A stretch of 19,152 nucleotides of DNA from JAZDIT01 sp043804755 (GCA_043804755.1 JAZDIT010000033.1:1-19152), one strand, 5' to 3'. Shown: positions 1 through 7,304, counted from the first letter of the stretch. Made by a program: numbers and translations. The notes: generated from the letters alone by a model not told the origin.

Positions 1-1463
1 ACTGCGAAAACGACGGAGAATGGGACAAGACGATTACTACAAGCACCAATCCTTACACAGCCTCGGACTTGTGCGATTATACTTCTGCGGGAGAATATAC
101 CGCCAAAGTCAGAGTGGAAAGAGACAATTTGACAAAAGAAAATACTGCGCAAATAAACGTCAATTCTTGTGGCGAAGAAGATGATCTTTCAGTAACTCTC
201 GATGCCAATCCCGATTCGGGCTGTGCGAAATTGAAGAATGTTGATTTGAAAGCAACAGTTTCCGGATCCGTGACGGGAATTATTAAATACTCTTTTGATT
301 GTGAAAATGACGGGGACTGGGATAAAGTCATTGAAACTGATAACAACCCTTATACCGCAACAGACCTTTGCGATTATACTGCAAAGGGGACTTATACCGC
401 AAAAATAAAAGTGGAAAGAGGGGGATTGACTGACACGGATACTGATGAAATTAAAGTAACTTCAACCTGCGGCGGGGGAGGCGGAGGCGGAGTTACGCCG
501 GGTAATTCCTATATTTCAGTTGATTTGGATGCGAATCCGAAATCCGGATGTTATCCTTTAAATAACGTTGATCTGACAGCTACTATTTCGACTGTACTTT
601 CCGGAGCTGCGACCTATTATTTTGACTGCGAAAACGACGGTAACTGGGACGAAGTGGTGACGAAGCTTGCGAATTCCTACACCAGCGAAGTCTGTGATTA
701 CAGCAGGGCCGGAACATATACCGCGAAAGTCAGAGTTGATAAACAGGGATATGCGGCGGAAAATACCGCGAAAATAAACGTCAGTTCTTCCTGCGGGGTT
801 TTGGGCGCAAGCTCAATCTATCTGTCTGTAAACAAATTGGTAAAGAATCTTTCGGATGGAACCGCTTTCGTTGAAACGGTGGCGGCCGATCCCGGCGAAG
901 TGCTTTTGTTCTCGATCCAGATAAGTTCAGGCAGCTATTCTTTAAGAGATCTGAACGTCAGGGATTCATTGCCGGCCAATATAACGTTGACGCCCAACAG
1001 CCTGAAGATAAACGGTGTTGCAGTTTCGGGAGATATAACAAAAGGAATAAACATCGGCAATATGGCGGCAAATGATACCAAAACCCTGACTTTCGAAGCA
1101 ACTGTCGCTTCGGCTGACAAATTCAGCTTTGGAGAAAACAATCTCATCAATACCGTAATTGTTTACAGCACTGAAGCTTCAGGTTCTGATATCGCCAAAA
1201 TACTCGTCACCAGAAAATCGGTGGCGGGAGCTGCGACCGGAATTGCTACGGGTCTCACCAACAATATTTTTGTGGATTCGGTCGTGATACCTTTGGCAGT
1301 AGCCTTATTGCTTATCTGGATTTTCAAAACAAGGATACTGAAATTCGAGGAATGGTTTGATGCCAGGAGAAAAGCATACCTGACATTCAAATCGGATAAA
1401 GTTTTGAAGACAAAGATAATGAAAACAAGGTTGAAAGAAGTTTTGGGAAGAAGGATATCATAA
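1..1463 (+). CDS. PKD/DUF11-type membrane-anchored surface protein, 5' end cut by window edge
   Basis: The reading frame is open from the first complete codon (position 3), so the real start lies upstream; the TTG at 69 is an internal Leu. Three copies of a roughly 100-residue extracellular module are visible (the first partial), each with an acidic CENDG-x-WD motif (codons near 3, 300 and 627), a YTAK(V/I) strand and paired cysteines (SGC, DCEND, CDY, terminal SC/TC). The modules resemble PKD-like beta-sandwich repeats, probably disulfide-stabilised and possibly calcium-binding. A seven-glycine linker (about 472-492) separates the second and third modules. A DUF11-like domain (about 795-1210), one transmembrane helix (about 1262-1335) and a basic cytoplasmic tail follow. 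A role in the cell envelope or in host-cell contact is inferred. No sortase motif is seen; anchoring is by the helix. A strong terminator follows the stop. Confidence 0.75.
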   Translation, partial: CENDGEWDKTITTSTNPYTASDLCDYTSAGEYTAKVRVERDNLTKENTAQINVNSCGEEDDLSVTLDANPDSGCAKLKNVDLKATVSGSVTGIIKYSFDCENDGDWDKVIETDNNPYTATDLCDYTAKGTYTAKIKVERGGLTDTDTDEIKVTSTCGGGGGGGVTPGNSYISVDLDANPKSGCYPLNNVDLTATISTVLSGAATYYFDCENDGNWDEVVTKLANSYTSEVCDYSRAGTYTAKVRVDKQGYAAENTAKINVSSSCGVLGASSIYLSVNKLVKNLSDGTAFVETVAADPGEVLLFSIQISSGSYSLRDLNVRDSLPANITLTPNSLKINGVAVSGDITKGINIGNMAANDTKTLTFEATVASADKFSFGENNLINTVIVYSTEASGSDIAKILVTRKSVAGAATGIATGLTNNIFVDSVVIPLAVALLLIWIFKTRILKFEEWFDARRKAYLTFKSDKVLKTKIMKTRLKEVLGRRIS

Positions 1464-1481
1464 ATTTAATGAATTTGGTCG

Positions 1482-1515
1482 AGGAGGCCCCGAAGGGGGC
1501 CTCCTTTAAATTTTA
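1482..1515 (+). terminator. Rho-independent terminator of the surface-protein gene
   Basis: GGAGGCCCC (1483-1491) pairs with GGGGCCTCC (1496-1504) around a four-base loop, followed by the T-rich tail TTTAAATTTT. It begins 20 nt after the stop codon. This is the most GC-rich stem in the window. Confidence 0.9.
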
Positions 1516-1545
1516 GGGGAAAATTGATAAAGTGAATTATGTTTC

Positions 1546-1769
1546 GGACGGTACGGTATTTCGCATTCACCCCGCACCAAAAATATGGACGATTAGCTCA
1601 GCTGGTTAGAGCGCATCGTTCACATCGATGAGGTCGCTGGTTCGAGTCCAGCATCGTCCACCAATTTTGGTACGGGGCAGGCATTGCAGATAGTTCAAGC
1701 TCTTTCAGAGCGCAGTCCCGTAGTGAACGAGCGAAGCGAGTTCTACTAGGGACGAATCCTGTACCGTCC
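1546..1769. repeat. Nested inverted repeats enclosing tRNA-Val
   Basis: Inner pair: 1570-1582 (CCCCGCACCAAAA) against 1665-1677 (TTTTGGTACGGGG), 12 of 13 positions complementary. Outer pair: GGACGGTAC at 1546-1554 against GTACCGTCC at 1761-1769, perfect over 9 bases, with partial matches continuing inward. In a primary transcript the inner pair would form a stem closing directly around the mature tRNA. Confidence 0.6.
1587..1663 (+). tRNA. tRNA-Val (anticodon CAC)
   Basis: A full cloverleaf can be drawn. The acceptor stem is GGACGAT/ATCGTCC and the D-stem is GCTC/GAGC. The anticodon stem CATCG/CGATG carries the loop TTCACAT, giving anticodon CAC (reads GUG). The T-stem is GCTGG/CCAGC with loop TTCGAGT. 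The discriminator base is A, and the CCA end is encoded (1661-1663). The length is 77 nt including CCA. Confidence 0.96.
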
Positions 1770-1866
1770 ACGCTTCGACTCGTTCCTCGCTCAGTGTAAA
1801 CATCGACTCGTTCCTCGCTCAGTGTAAACATCGGCGAGGCGAAGTGCCCTGAGTTTACCGAAGGGC
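1699..1866. repeat. REP-like palindrome cluster with a 28-bp tandem duplication
   Basis: This fills most of the 427-nt gene-free stretch after the first gene. It holds a short hairpin GCTCT-ttc-AGAGC (1699-1711) and a long imperfect hairpin from CCC at 1717 to GGG at 1751 around GAGCGAAGCGAG. Two identical direct copies of a 28-bp unit starting TCGACTCGTTCCTCGCTCAG lie at 1775-1802 and 1803-1830. A GCCCT/AGGGC hairpin (1846-1866) closes the cluster. The GAGCGAAGCGAG and CCCTGAG..CGAAGGG words resemble the REP-like intergenic palindromes common in Patescibacteria genomes. No protein-coding signal was seen here. Confidence 0.6.
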
Positions 1867-1886
1867 AACAAGTTCTTTTAAAGAAG

Positions 1887-1892
1887 GGAGGT
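1887..1892 (+). promoter_or_regulatory. Shine-Dalgarno that decides the zinc-ribbon start
   Basis: GGAGGT overlaps the upstream in-frame GTG (1891), so that GTG cannot be the start. The in-frame TTG at 1897 lies 4 nt downstream of GGAGGT and is the best start. Confidence 0.6.
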
Positions 1893-1896
1893 GCCG

Positions 1897-2238
1897 TTGA
1901 GAAGAGGTCGCTGGGGTATCTGCAGTTCGTGCGGGAAATTTGGGATAATCCATACATCGAAATATGACGGACGGTCTCTTTGCCGGGCATGCTATCTCAA
2001 AGCGCGTTATCATGACACGTCTTTATACAAACCATGCTCAAAATGCGGCAATGTGAGACCCGTGGCGGCACATGATTGCGGCAAGCCGTTATGCCACAAT
2101 TGCTATGTCAAGGGTCGCAAGCCGAAATTCGGCATTTGCGTTGAATGCCGGGAATCTAAAGCAATCCAGGCATTAGGGCGTTGTTGGGCCTGTTACCAAC
2201 GGCAGCACCGCGCAAACACGGTTATCCGATCCGCGTAG
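1897..2238 (+). CDS. Small protein with three tandem zinc ribbons
   Basis: A 113-residue basic protein made of three CxxC...CxxC(Y) modules: CSSC/CRAC, CSKC/CHNC and CVEC/CWAC, with about 16-19 residues between the halves. Each second knuckle is followed by Tyr (CRACY, CHNCY, CWACY). Twelve cysteines would bind three zinc ions. Tandem zinc ribbons of this kind usually bind nucleic acid or act as protein adaptors, but no specific family was recognised and no catalytic domain is present. The TTG start is chosen from the Shine-Dalgarno position. The gene stands alone between the REP-like cluster and the convergent plsY, and its stop codon lies inside its own terminator. Strong Shine-Dalgarno usage and the repeat-rich surroundings hint at accessory or acquired DNA. 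Confidence 0.65.
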   Translation: MRRGRWGICSSCGKFGIIHTSKYDGRSLCRACYLKARYHDTSLYKPCSKCGNVRPVAAHDCGKPLCHNCYVKGRKPKFGICVECRESKAIQALGRCWACYQRQHRANTVIRSA

Positions 2239-2267
2239 ATCCTTATTAAGGATTGCGCGGATTTTTT
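2229..2267 (+). terminator. Terminator overlapping the zinc-ribbon stop codon
   Basis: ATCCGCG (2229-2235) pairs with CGCGGAT (2256-2262). An inner stem ATCCTT/AAGGAT (2239-2244 with 2248-2253) has a 3-nt loop, and a run of T ends at 2267. The stop TAG (2236-2238) sits in the bulge between the two stems. Confidence 0.85.
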
Positions 2268-2271
2268 ATCG

Positions 2272-2315
2272 AATAAAAGAAAAAGAGGACCTACTCAATT
2301 GTTGAGCAAGTCCTC
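2272..2315 (-). terminator. Terminator of plsY
   Basis: Read on the minus strand, GAGGAC (2315-2310) pairs with GTCCTC (2290-2285) and TTGAG pairs with CTCAA around a small loop. A T-rich tail TTTTTCTTTTATT follows. The stem starts directly after the plsY stop. Confidence 0.85.
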
Positions 2316-2945
2316 TCACTTTGTTTTTCTTTCCCGCCCCTGCCAGATTCTGATGATATTTTCACGATGGGCAAAAATGACGAGAGTCGTCATCGCGAAA
2401 ACAGTTAGGGTATAAACAGGGAATTTGAGCAGGAGGAAAAGAATTAGAAGGGATACCATAAGAGCTACGCTTGCCAGGGAGACTCTTCTTCCGCCGTAAA
2501 TATACGTTCCGAGCCAGGAACCGATTATGATAACCACGGAAACCGGAACCCAGAGCATGGGATTCGGGTGGCGTATTAGGGCGTCAAGCAGAAGGAAAAA
2601 CGTGACTCCCATAGTTGCTGCGACGCCTTTTCCGCCCTTGAAATTCAGGTAAAACGGGAAGACGTGTCCGGCAACAATTGCTGGAAGCGCCAAAATTGTG
2701 ATGTCGGCCCGCCAGAAAACAAGGACAAGGAATGCAGGGACGGCTCCCTTCAGGAAATCGAAAGTTCCCACTAGCAAGGCTTTCTGTTTTCCGATCACGC
2801 GAGACACGTTTGTCGCGCCCGTGCTTCCGCTTTCAATTCCGCGGATGTCTTTTCCCGTTTCCTTTTTCGTCCAGAAGTATCCTGGGGATAAGGATCCGAG
2901 TAGATAGCCGGCCAAGGCGATTACGAGAGCAGCAAATCCGTCCAT
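2316..2945 (-). CDS. plsY: Glycerol-3-phosphate acyltransferase PlsY
   Basis: PlsY transfers an acyl group from acyl phosphate to glycerol-3-phosphate, giving lysophosphatidate, the first step of phospholipid synthesis, in the cytoplasmic membrane. The 209-residue length and multi-spanning hydrophobic profile fit the family. The three conserved loops are visible: LLGSLSPGYF near the N-terminus, SGSTGATNVSRVIGK (family GSGNxGATN-type; here GSTGATN) and GHVFPFYLNFKGGKGVAAT. The ATG at 2945 is preferred over the upstream GTG (2951) because AGGAGGT (2950-2956) lies 4 nt before the ATG and overlaps the GTG. PlsX and acyl-carrier genes are not in the window. The gene is monocistronic with its own terminator. 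Confidence 0.93.
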   Translation of the reverse strand: MDGFAALVIALAGYLLGSLSPGYFWTKKETGKDIRGIESGSTGATNVSRVIGKQKALLVGTFDFLKGAVPAFLVLVFWRADITILALPAIVAGHVFPFYLNFKGGKGVAATMGVTFFLLLDALIRHPNPMLWVPVSVVIIIGSWLGTYIYGGRRVSLASVALMVSLLILFLLLKFPVYTLTVFAMTTLVIFAHRENIIRIWQGRERKTK

Positions 2946-2949
2946 TTTC

Positions 2950-2956
2950 ACCTCCT
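2950..2956 (-). promoter_or_regulatory. Shine-Dalgarno of plsY
   Basis: AGGAGGT on the minus strand, 4 nt upstream of the ATG at 2945. It is one of only three strong Shine-Dalgarno sequences seen in the window and rules out the GTG at 2951. Confidence 0.8.
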
Positions 2957-2996
2957 CTGATATAAATTCGTATTAAGGGCTGTTTTCTCCTACTTA

Positions 2997-3026
2997 GATA
3001 TAAGCTTATTCCCGTGTATAAATCAA
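2997..3026 (-). promoter_or_regulatory. Candidate plsY promoter
   Basis: On the minus strand, TTGATT (3026-3021) is followed after 18 nt by TATATC (3002-2997). A 10-bp palindrome, ATAAGCTTAT (3000-3009), overlaps the spacer and the -10 and could be an operator. The assignment is weak. Confidence 0.3.
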
Positions 3027-3049
3027 GTATTTATTCATTCGAAAATTAG

Positions 3050-3058
3050 TGCTAAAAT
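3050..3058 (+). promoter_or_regulatory. Extended -10 element upstream of the DUF4015 gene
   Basis: TGCTAAAAT, within the shared word GTGNTAAWAT, ends 30 nt before the ATG at 3089. No good -35 element is visible, as expected for extended -10 promoters. Confidence 0.5.
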
Positions 3059-3088
3059 GGAATAACTTAAAATTCCGAAAAATCTCAA

Positions 3089-4399
3089 ATGACCGAAAAG
3101 GAAAAAATTCTGTCAGTCGTTTCATTTCTTCTGTTTTCCTTTGTTATAGGAGGATTTTTTTTATTCGAACGGACTTGGGAATCCCAACCCAATCCGGCGG
3201 AAAACGTAATTCAGTATAATAAAAACCAAAACAGAAGCAACGCTACAAATACGGAAGAAAACAACACCTCAACTGACCAGACCTCGGTTATTGATTTTGT
3301 GGAAAATATTCCGGATTATCAAACTTTCGGGAATGCGGTGACACGGGAAGATGCGCTGGAGATAGCGGATAATGCCAGGGGCGTTTATATGAACGAAAGC
3401 GTCGCAAACTCAAAATCTTCATCGGCAAAAGCGGACATCTTGAATCTTTTGGATGAAACCGAACTTAATGCCGTTGTCATCGACATTAAAGAGGCAAACG
3501 GGCCTTATCTGACGGATTATCTCAAAAAATTCATCGAAGAGCTCCATCAGAAAAATATCTGGGTAATCGCCCGAATCTGCGCTTTCAGGGACTCGTCTCT
3601 CATTACGGAAAAACCGGAATGGTATCTGGGAAAATATGTTACAAGCACGGAAGCCACGACAACCGAGCTTTGGCAGGATAACGGGGGAAATTACTGGCTG
3701 GATCCGTCAAATCAGGAGGTTCAGGATTACATTATCAAGTTTGCGGAAAAAGCCATCGGGTTCGGTTTTGATGAGCTTCAATTCGATTATGTGCGTTTTC
3801 CTTCCGACGGTAGTGTGAAAGAAATTATTTATCCTTCGTATGACGGCGTACAAAAAAAATATGAGGTCATAAAGGACTTTTTCGCCAATCTTTCGGAGTC
3901 ACTGAGAATTTACAGGCCGTCCATAATCCTTTCGGCGGATATTTTCGGATATGTTGCAGGCCAGTATCAGGCATTGGAAATCGGACAGAGAGTGGCGGAT
4001 GTTGCCGATGTTTTTGATTATGTCTCATTTATGCTGTATCCAAGCCATTTTTACAACGGATTTTATTCTCCGGAAGATCCGATAAGAATTTTGCCGGCTG
4101 TCGACTATCCGTATAATTCAACCGATACGACAATAGTATCTTCCAACCACCCTTACGAAGTCGTATTAAGATCTATTTTCTCCGCATCCGATCTGCTTTT
4201 AAGTTTAAATTCCACGACCAAAATTCGTCCCTGGCTTCAGGATTTCAACTTGAAAGCCGATATGGACAGGGAAATTTATTATGACGCGCAAAAAATCAGG
4301 GCACAGATACAGGCATCCGAAGATGCGGGAGTTTCCGGCTGGCTTTTGTGGAATTCTTCAAATAGCTACACGGAAGACGCGCTCAACCCCGCATTTTAA
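3089..4399 (+). CDS. Membrane-anchored putative glycoside hydrolase (DUF4015)
   Basis: A 436-residue protein with an N-terminal signal anchor (about residues 8-26), a low-complexity Asn/Thr-rich linker (about 40-70) and a TIM-barrel-like DUF4015 domain (about 98-435). Motifs typical of that family are visible: RGVYMNES at the domain start, AVVIDIKEANG, WVIARICAF, WLDPSNQEVQDYI, GFDELQFDYVRFPSDG, ILSADIFGY and a C-terminal SGWLLWNSSNSY. Acidic residues in the DIKE and DELQFDYVRFP segments are candidate catalytic groups. The protein probably works outside the membrane on glycans of the envelope. Substrate is unknown and the enzyme name is a fold-based prediction. It starts without a Shine-Dalgarno sequence and is divergent from plsY. 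Confidence 0.82.
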   Translation: MTEKEKILSVVSFLLFSFVIGGFFLFERTWESQPNPAENVIQYNKNQNRSNATNTEENNTSTDQTSVIDFVENIPDYQTFGNAVTREDALEIADNARGVYMNESVANSKSSSAKADILNLLDETELNAVVIDIKEANGPYLTDYLKKFIEELHQKNIWVIARICAFRDSSLITEKPEWYLGKYVTSTEATTTELWQDNGGNYWLDPSNQEVQDYIIKFAEKAIGFGFDELQFDYVRFPSDGSVKEIIYPSYDGVQKKYEVIKDFFANLSESLRIYRPSIILSADIFGYVAGQYQALEIGQRVADVADVFDYVSFMLYPSHFYNGFYSPEDPIRILPAVDYPYNSTDTTIVSSNHPYEVVLRSIFSASDLLLSLNSTTKIRPWLQDFNLKADMDREIYYDAQKIRAQIQASEDAGVSGWLLWNSSNSYTEDALNPAF

Positions 4400-4448
4400 A
4401 AAGGTTCTGATAATTTATAAAGGAAGTCGTTTGAACGGCCGGCAACCC

Positions 4449-4477
4449 AACCGTGCGCATCCAAAGCCACGGTTTTT
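4449..4477 (+). terminator. Possible terminator after the DUF4015 gene
   Basis: AACCGTG (4449-4455) pairs with CACGGTT (4468-4474), with a 12-nt loop and a short T run to 4477. The loop is large and the tail is short. It lies just before the dinB promoter. Confidence 0.4.
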
Positions 4478-4483
4478 GATTTG

Positions 4484-4492
4484 TGCTAATAT
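4484..4492 (+). promoter_or_regulatory. Extended -10 element of dinB, near-leaderless
   Basis: TGCTAATAT, part of the shared GTGNTAAWAT word, ends 9 nt before the ATG at 4502. A transcript starting 7-9 nt downstream would have almost no leader. Confidence 0.5.
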
Positions 4493-4501
4493 CTATGTAA
4501 T

Positions 4502-5542
4502 ATGGCAGACAGAATTATCTTACACATTGATATGGATTATTTTTTTGCGCAGATTGAGGAGCGCGACAGCCCGCATTTTCGGGGAAAGGCCGTTGTTGTC
4601 GGCGCGGATCCCGAAGGGGGCAGGGGCAGGGGAGTGGTTTCCACCGCGAATTATGTTGCGAGGAAATACGGTATACATTCGGCTTTGCCCATTTCAACGG
4701 CATACCGGCTTTGTCCCGAGGCCATATTTTTGCCCGTTGATATGGAAAAATACCAGGAAGTTTCCGGCAGGATCATGGAAATCGTGAAAAGCCACTCTCC
4801 GATTTATGAAATCGGCGGGCTGGATGAAGCATATTTGGATATAAGTTTTGCAAATGACCATTCAAAAGCGGAAGAACTGGCCATGACCCTGAAAAAAGAA
4901 ATTTTAGAAAAAGAAAAACTGACGGCCACCATAGGCATCGGTCCGAATAAGATGATCGCAAAAATCGCGGCAAAAAAAGCAAAGCCGGACGGGCTGATGG
5001 CAATTACCCTTGAAAAAGCGGAACAATTCCTTGAACCGCTGGATATCGAGGACTTACCGGGAATCGGACCCAAGACTGCCGAAAAATTCAGGACAGCAGG
5101 TATAAATACCGTAAAAGACCTTAGAAAGCTATCTTTATCCGATTTAAAAAATATGTTCGGCGTTGTGGGGGAATACTTTTACGAACGGGCAAGAGGAAGA
5201 GACGATTCGGAAGTGTCCTTCGAAGGAGAAATTAAATCAACCGGCAGGGATCACACTTTCTCTGCCGATACGAGGGACCCGCAACTCATATTTAAAGTTT
5301 TCGACGATCTTATCAAAGATGTTTCTGGCGAACTGTCCGAAAATAAATTTTCCTTCAAAACGATAACGGTTATATGCCGTTTTACCGGTTTTGAAACCCA
5401 CACGAAATCCCTGACTTTGAAAAAACACACTAAAGATTTTAGAATATTAAAAAAGGAATCGAAAAAACTGCTTTTAAAATTCATGTTGGAAAACCCAAAG
5501 CTTATCCGCCTGATCGGAGTAAGAGTTTCTTCCTTTAAGTAG
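4502..5542 (+). CDS. dinB: DNA polymerase IV (Y-family translesion polymerase)
   Basis: At 346 residues this matches the usual DinB length. The palm carboxylates are visible: D10 in HIDMDYFFAQIE, and D108 and E109 in GLDEAYLD (the family more often has SxDEAYLD). F15 aligns with the steric-gate Phe. The ATIGIGPNKMIAKIAAKKAKPDG segment is the family's conserved thumb-proximal motif. A helix-hairpin-helix lies at about 176-212 (EDLPGIGPKTAEKF), followed by the little-finger domain with RDHTF. The enzyme copies damaged templates without proofreading. No LexA-like operator was recognised upstream; the promoter appears to be a simple extended -10. No Shine-Dalgarno is present. Confidence 0.95.
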   Translation: MADRIILHIDMDYFFAQIEERDSPHFRGKAVVVGADPEGGRGRGVVSTANYVARKYGIHSALPISTAYRLCPEAIFLPVDMEKYQEVSGRIMEIVKSHSPIYEIGGLDEAYLDISFANDHSKAEELAMTLKKEILEKEKLTATIGIGPNKMIAKIAAKKAKPDGLMAITLEKAEQFLEPLDIEDLPGIGPKTAEKFRTAGINTVKDLRKLSLSDLKNMFGVVGEYFYERARGRDDSEVSFEGEIKSTGRDHTFSADTRDPQLIFKVFDDLIKDVSGELSENKFSFKTITVICRFTGFETHTKSLTLKKHTKDFRILKKESKKLLLKFMLENPKLIRLIGVRVSSFK

Positions 5543-5572
5543 CGCATTTATTGTTTCTTTTTCACCGGATTG

Positions 5573-5581
5573 TGGTAAAAT
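5573..5581 (+). promoter_or_regulatory. Extended -10 element of the S41 peptidase gene, likely leaderless
   Basis: TGGTAAAAT ends 7 nt before the ATG at 5589 and overlaps the upstream ATG (5580). If it is the promoter, the transcript begins at or next to 5589, so 5580 cannot be the start codon. A possible TTGTTT (5551-5556) lies at a long 19-nt spacing. Confidence 0.5.
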
Positions 5582-5588
5582 GTTTTAT

Positions 5589-6782
5589 ATGCTTAAATTC
5601 AACAGAAAAATAATTTTCATAGTTTTACCGCTGGTTTTGTCCGGCGCTATTTTTGCCGGAGGATTTTACTTCGGAGAATACCATAAAAAGTGTCCTACAT
5701 GCCCGCCATCGGACGTTGATTTGTCTTTGCTTTGGGAAACCTGGAATGAACTGGAAAACAAATACGTCGATAAGGGCGACCTTGATGTCCAGAAGATGAT
5801 TTTCGGCGCGATTTCCGGAATGGTAAGTTCGCTCGGTGATCCTTATACTATTTTCTTCTCTCCCGACGAATCGAAAATATTCAAGGAAGATGTCAGGGGA
5901 ATATTTGAGGGAGTGGGAATGGAAGTGGGAGTTCGGAACGGTCAGCTTCAGATAATCGCACCATTGGAAAACACCCCGGCTCAGAGGGCCGGATTGAGAG
6001 CGGGAGACAAGATTTTGGAAATAGACGGCACATCGACATCCGGTATGACATCCGAAGTGGCGGTTTCCCTGATAAGAGGGAAGAGAGGAACCGATGTGAA
6101 GCTTCTTATCATGCGGGAGGGGTGGGAAGAGTCTAAAGAATTCGTTTTGACAAGAGAATTGATTGAGATTCCTTCATTAAAGCTGGAGATCAGGGAAATC
6201 GGCGGGGAAAGAGTGGCTTATCTGACTTTATACCAGTTTTCCGAGAATGCCAGTTTCGATTTCAACGTGGCGGCAAACAATATTTTGAACAGTTCGGCGA
6301 AAAAAATAATCCTTGATCTCAGGAACAATCCGGGCGGATATCTGGAGGTTGCCCAATTCATTGCCGGATGGTTTCTGCCCGAAGGGCAGGTTGTAGTTAC
6401 CGAAGATTTCGGATCGGGCAAGATCAAACAGGATTACAAAGCCGATGGGCCTTCCGATTTCGCAGATTATCCTATGGTCGTGCTGATAAACGAAGGTTCG
6501 GCATCCGCATCGGAAATTTTGGCGGGTGCTTTGAGAGACAACCGGAATATACAACTTATCGGGCAAAAATCCTTCGGGAAGGGTTCCGTCCAGGAACTTA
6601 TCGATTTGAGTGACGGTGCTTCAGTTAAAATAACGGTTGCAAAATGGCTTACTCCCAAGGGCGTATTGATTACTGATGTGGGGTTGGAACCGGATGTCTC
6701 AGTCGAGATAACCGATCAGGATTATGAGGAAGGAAAGGACCCGCAATTGGACAAAGCAATTGAAATTATTCAGAGTTTATAA
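5589..6782 (+). CDS. S41-family C-terminal processing peptidase
   Basis: A serine protease of the CtpA/CtpB type, anchored in the membrane and acting on the outside, where it trims or degrades proteins from the C-terminus. Layout: N-terminal transmembrane anchor, CxxC near residues 38-41, PDZ domain (about 100-180: GIFEGVGMEVG, PAQRAGLRAGDKILEIDG) and the S41 catalytic domain. Counting from the alternative ATG at 5580, the nucleophile is S309 in NEGSASASEIL and the general base is K334 in FGKGSVQ, with Q338; subtract 3 for the start given here. The start at 5589 is chosen because the putative -10 element overlaps 5580; the alternative adds three residues. Known family roles include envelope quality control. 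Substrates are unknown. Confidence 0.92.
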   Translation: MLKFNRKIIFIVLPLVLSGAIFAGGFYFGEYHKKCPTCPPSDVDLSLLWETWNELENKYVDKGDLDVQKMIFGAISGMVSSLGDPYTIFFSPDESKIFKEDVRGIFEGVGMEVGVRNGQLQIIAPLENTPAQRAGLRAGDKILEIDGTSTSGMTSEVAVSLIRGKRGTDVKLLIMREGWEESKEFVLTRELIEIPSLKLEIREIGGERVAYLTLYQFSENASFDFNVAANNILNSSAKKIILDLRNNPGGYLEVAQFIAGWFLPEGQVVVTEDFGSGKIKQDYKADGPSDFADYPMVVLINEGSASASEILAGALRDNRNIQLIGQKSFGKGSVQELIDLSDGASVKITVAKWLTPKGVLITDVGLEPDVSVEITDQDYEEGKDPQLDKAIEIIQSL

Positions 6783-6788
6783 TATAAT
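6783..6788 (+). promoter_or_regulatory. Candidate -10 element before rplI
   Basis: TATAAT lies directly after the peptidase stop, in a 36-nt AT-rich gap containing several -10-like words. It could support separate transcription of rplI. Base composition alone makes such matches likely. Confidence 0.3.
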
Positions 6789-6818
6789 ATCGTAATATAT
6801 TAAATTTATATTTTTGAA

Positions 6819-7271
6819 ATGAAAGTTATTCTGTTAAAAGATGTAGAAGGGGTTGGAAAGAAATATGAAGCAAAAGACGTGAAAAACGGCTACGGCAGGA
6901 ATTTTTTGGTTCAGAAAGGACTGGCAAAGCCCGCCACAAAAGAGGCCTTGATTTGGGTTGAAACGCAAAAAGAAATAGAAAACAAAAAATCTGAAGAGGA
7001 CTTGAAGAAGATACAGGAACAGGCGTCCACAATAGACGGACAGGAAGTCGTGGTGTCGGTGAAAGTCGGCGATGAAGACCAGCTTTTTGAATCCGTGAAT
7101 GTGCAAAAAATCGTCGAAAAACTTAAAGAGCTCGGATTTGAAGTTAAAAAAAGTCAGATTGAACTGGAAAAACCGATAAAAGAATTAGGGGAACATTCCG
7201 TTAAAATAAAATTCGACCACAACCTGGAAGGAGAAATCAGAGTTATTGTTTCAAAAGAAGAAGAGGTCTGA
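6819..7271 (+). CDS. rplI: 50S ribosomal protein L9
   Basis: At 150 residues this is close to the usual 148. The N-terminal domain carries the family signature MKVILLKDVEGVGKK..VKNGYGRNFLVQKGLA, which binds 23S rRNA. It is followed by the charged connecting helix (about 45-80) and a C-terminal domain ending in HSVKIKFDHNLEGEIRVIV. There is no Shine-Dalgarno; the upstream gap is AT-rich. rplI usually sits near rpsF, rpsR, ssb or dnaB, but here it lies between a protease and pyrG. As I recall, L9 is absent from some CPR lineages (for example Microgenomates) but kept in many Parcubacteria, so its presence fits the latter. Confidence 0.95.
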   Translation: MKVILLKDVEGVGKKYEAKDVKNGYGRNFLVQKGLAKPATKEALIWVETQKEIENKKSEEDLKKIQEQASTIDGQEVVVSVKVGDEDQLFESVNVQKIVEKLKELGFEVKKSQIELEKPIKELGEHSVKIKFDHNLEGEIRVIVSKEEEV

Positions 7272-7304
7272 CGGGTGCAAATAAAATAATTTTCTAAACT
7301 GATT

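Noticed and set aside
1775..1830. Two 28-bp direct repeats as a CRISPR array
   Set aside because: The copies are head to tail with no spacer, there are only two, and no cas genes are nearby.
1598..1990. A 130-residue minus-strand reading frame across tRNA-Val containing MLDSNQRPHRCERCALT
   Set aside because: The peptide is the reverse complement of the tRNA gene. This is a well-known spurious database translation, and the frame also crosses the REP-like repeats.
4430..4502. LexA/SOS operator upstream of dinB
   Set aside because: No recognisable inverted-repeat operator of known LexA types is present; only a weak terminator-like hairpin and the extended -10 were found.
4281..4787. A 168-residue plus-strand frame spanning the DUF4015-dinB junction
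   Set aside because: It overlaps two well-supported genes in another frame, has no start signal and has a low-complexity basic composition.
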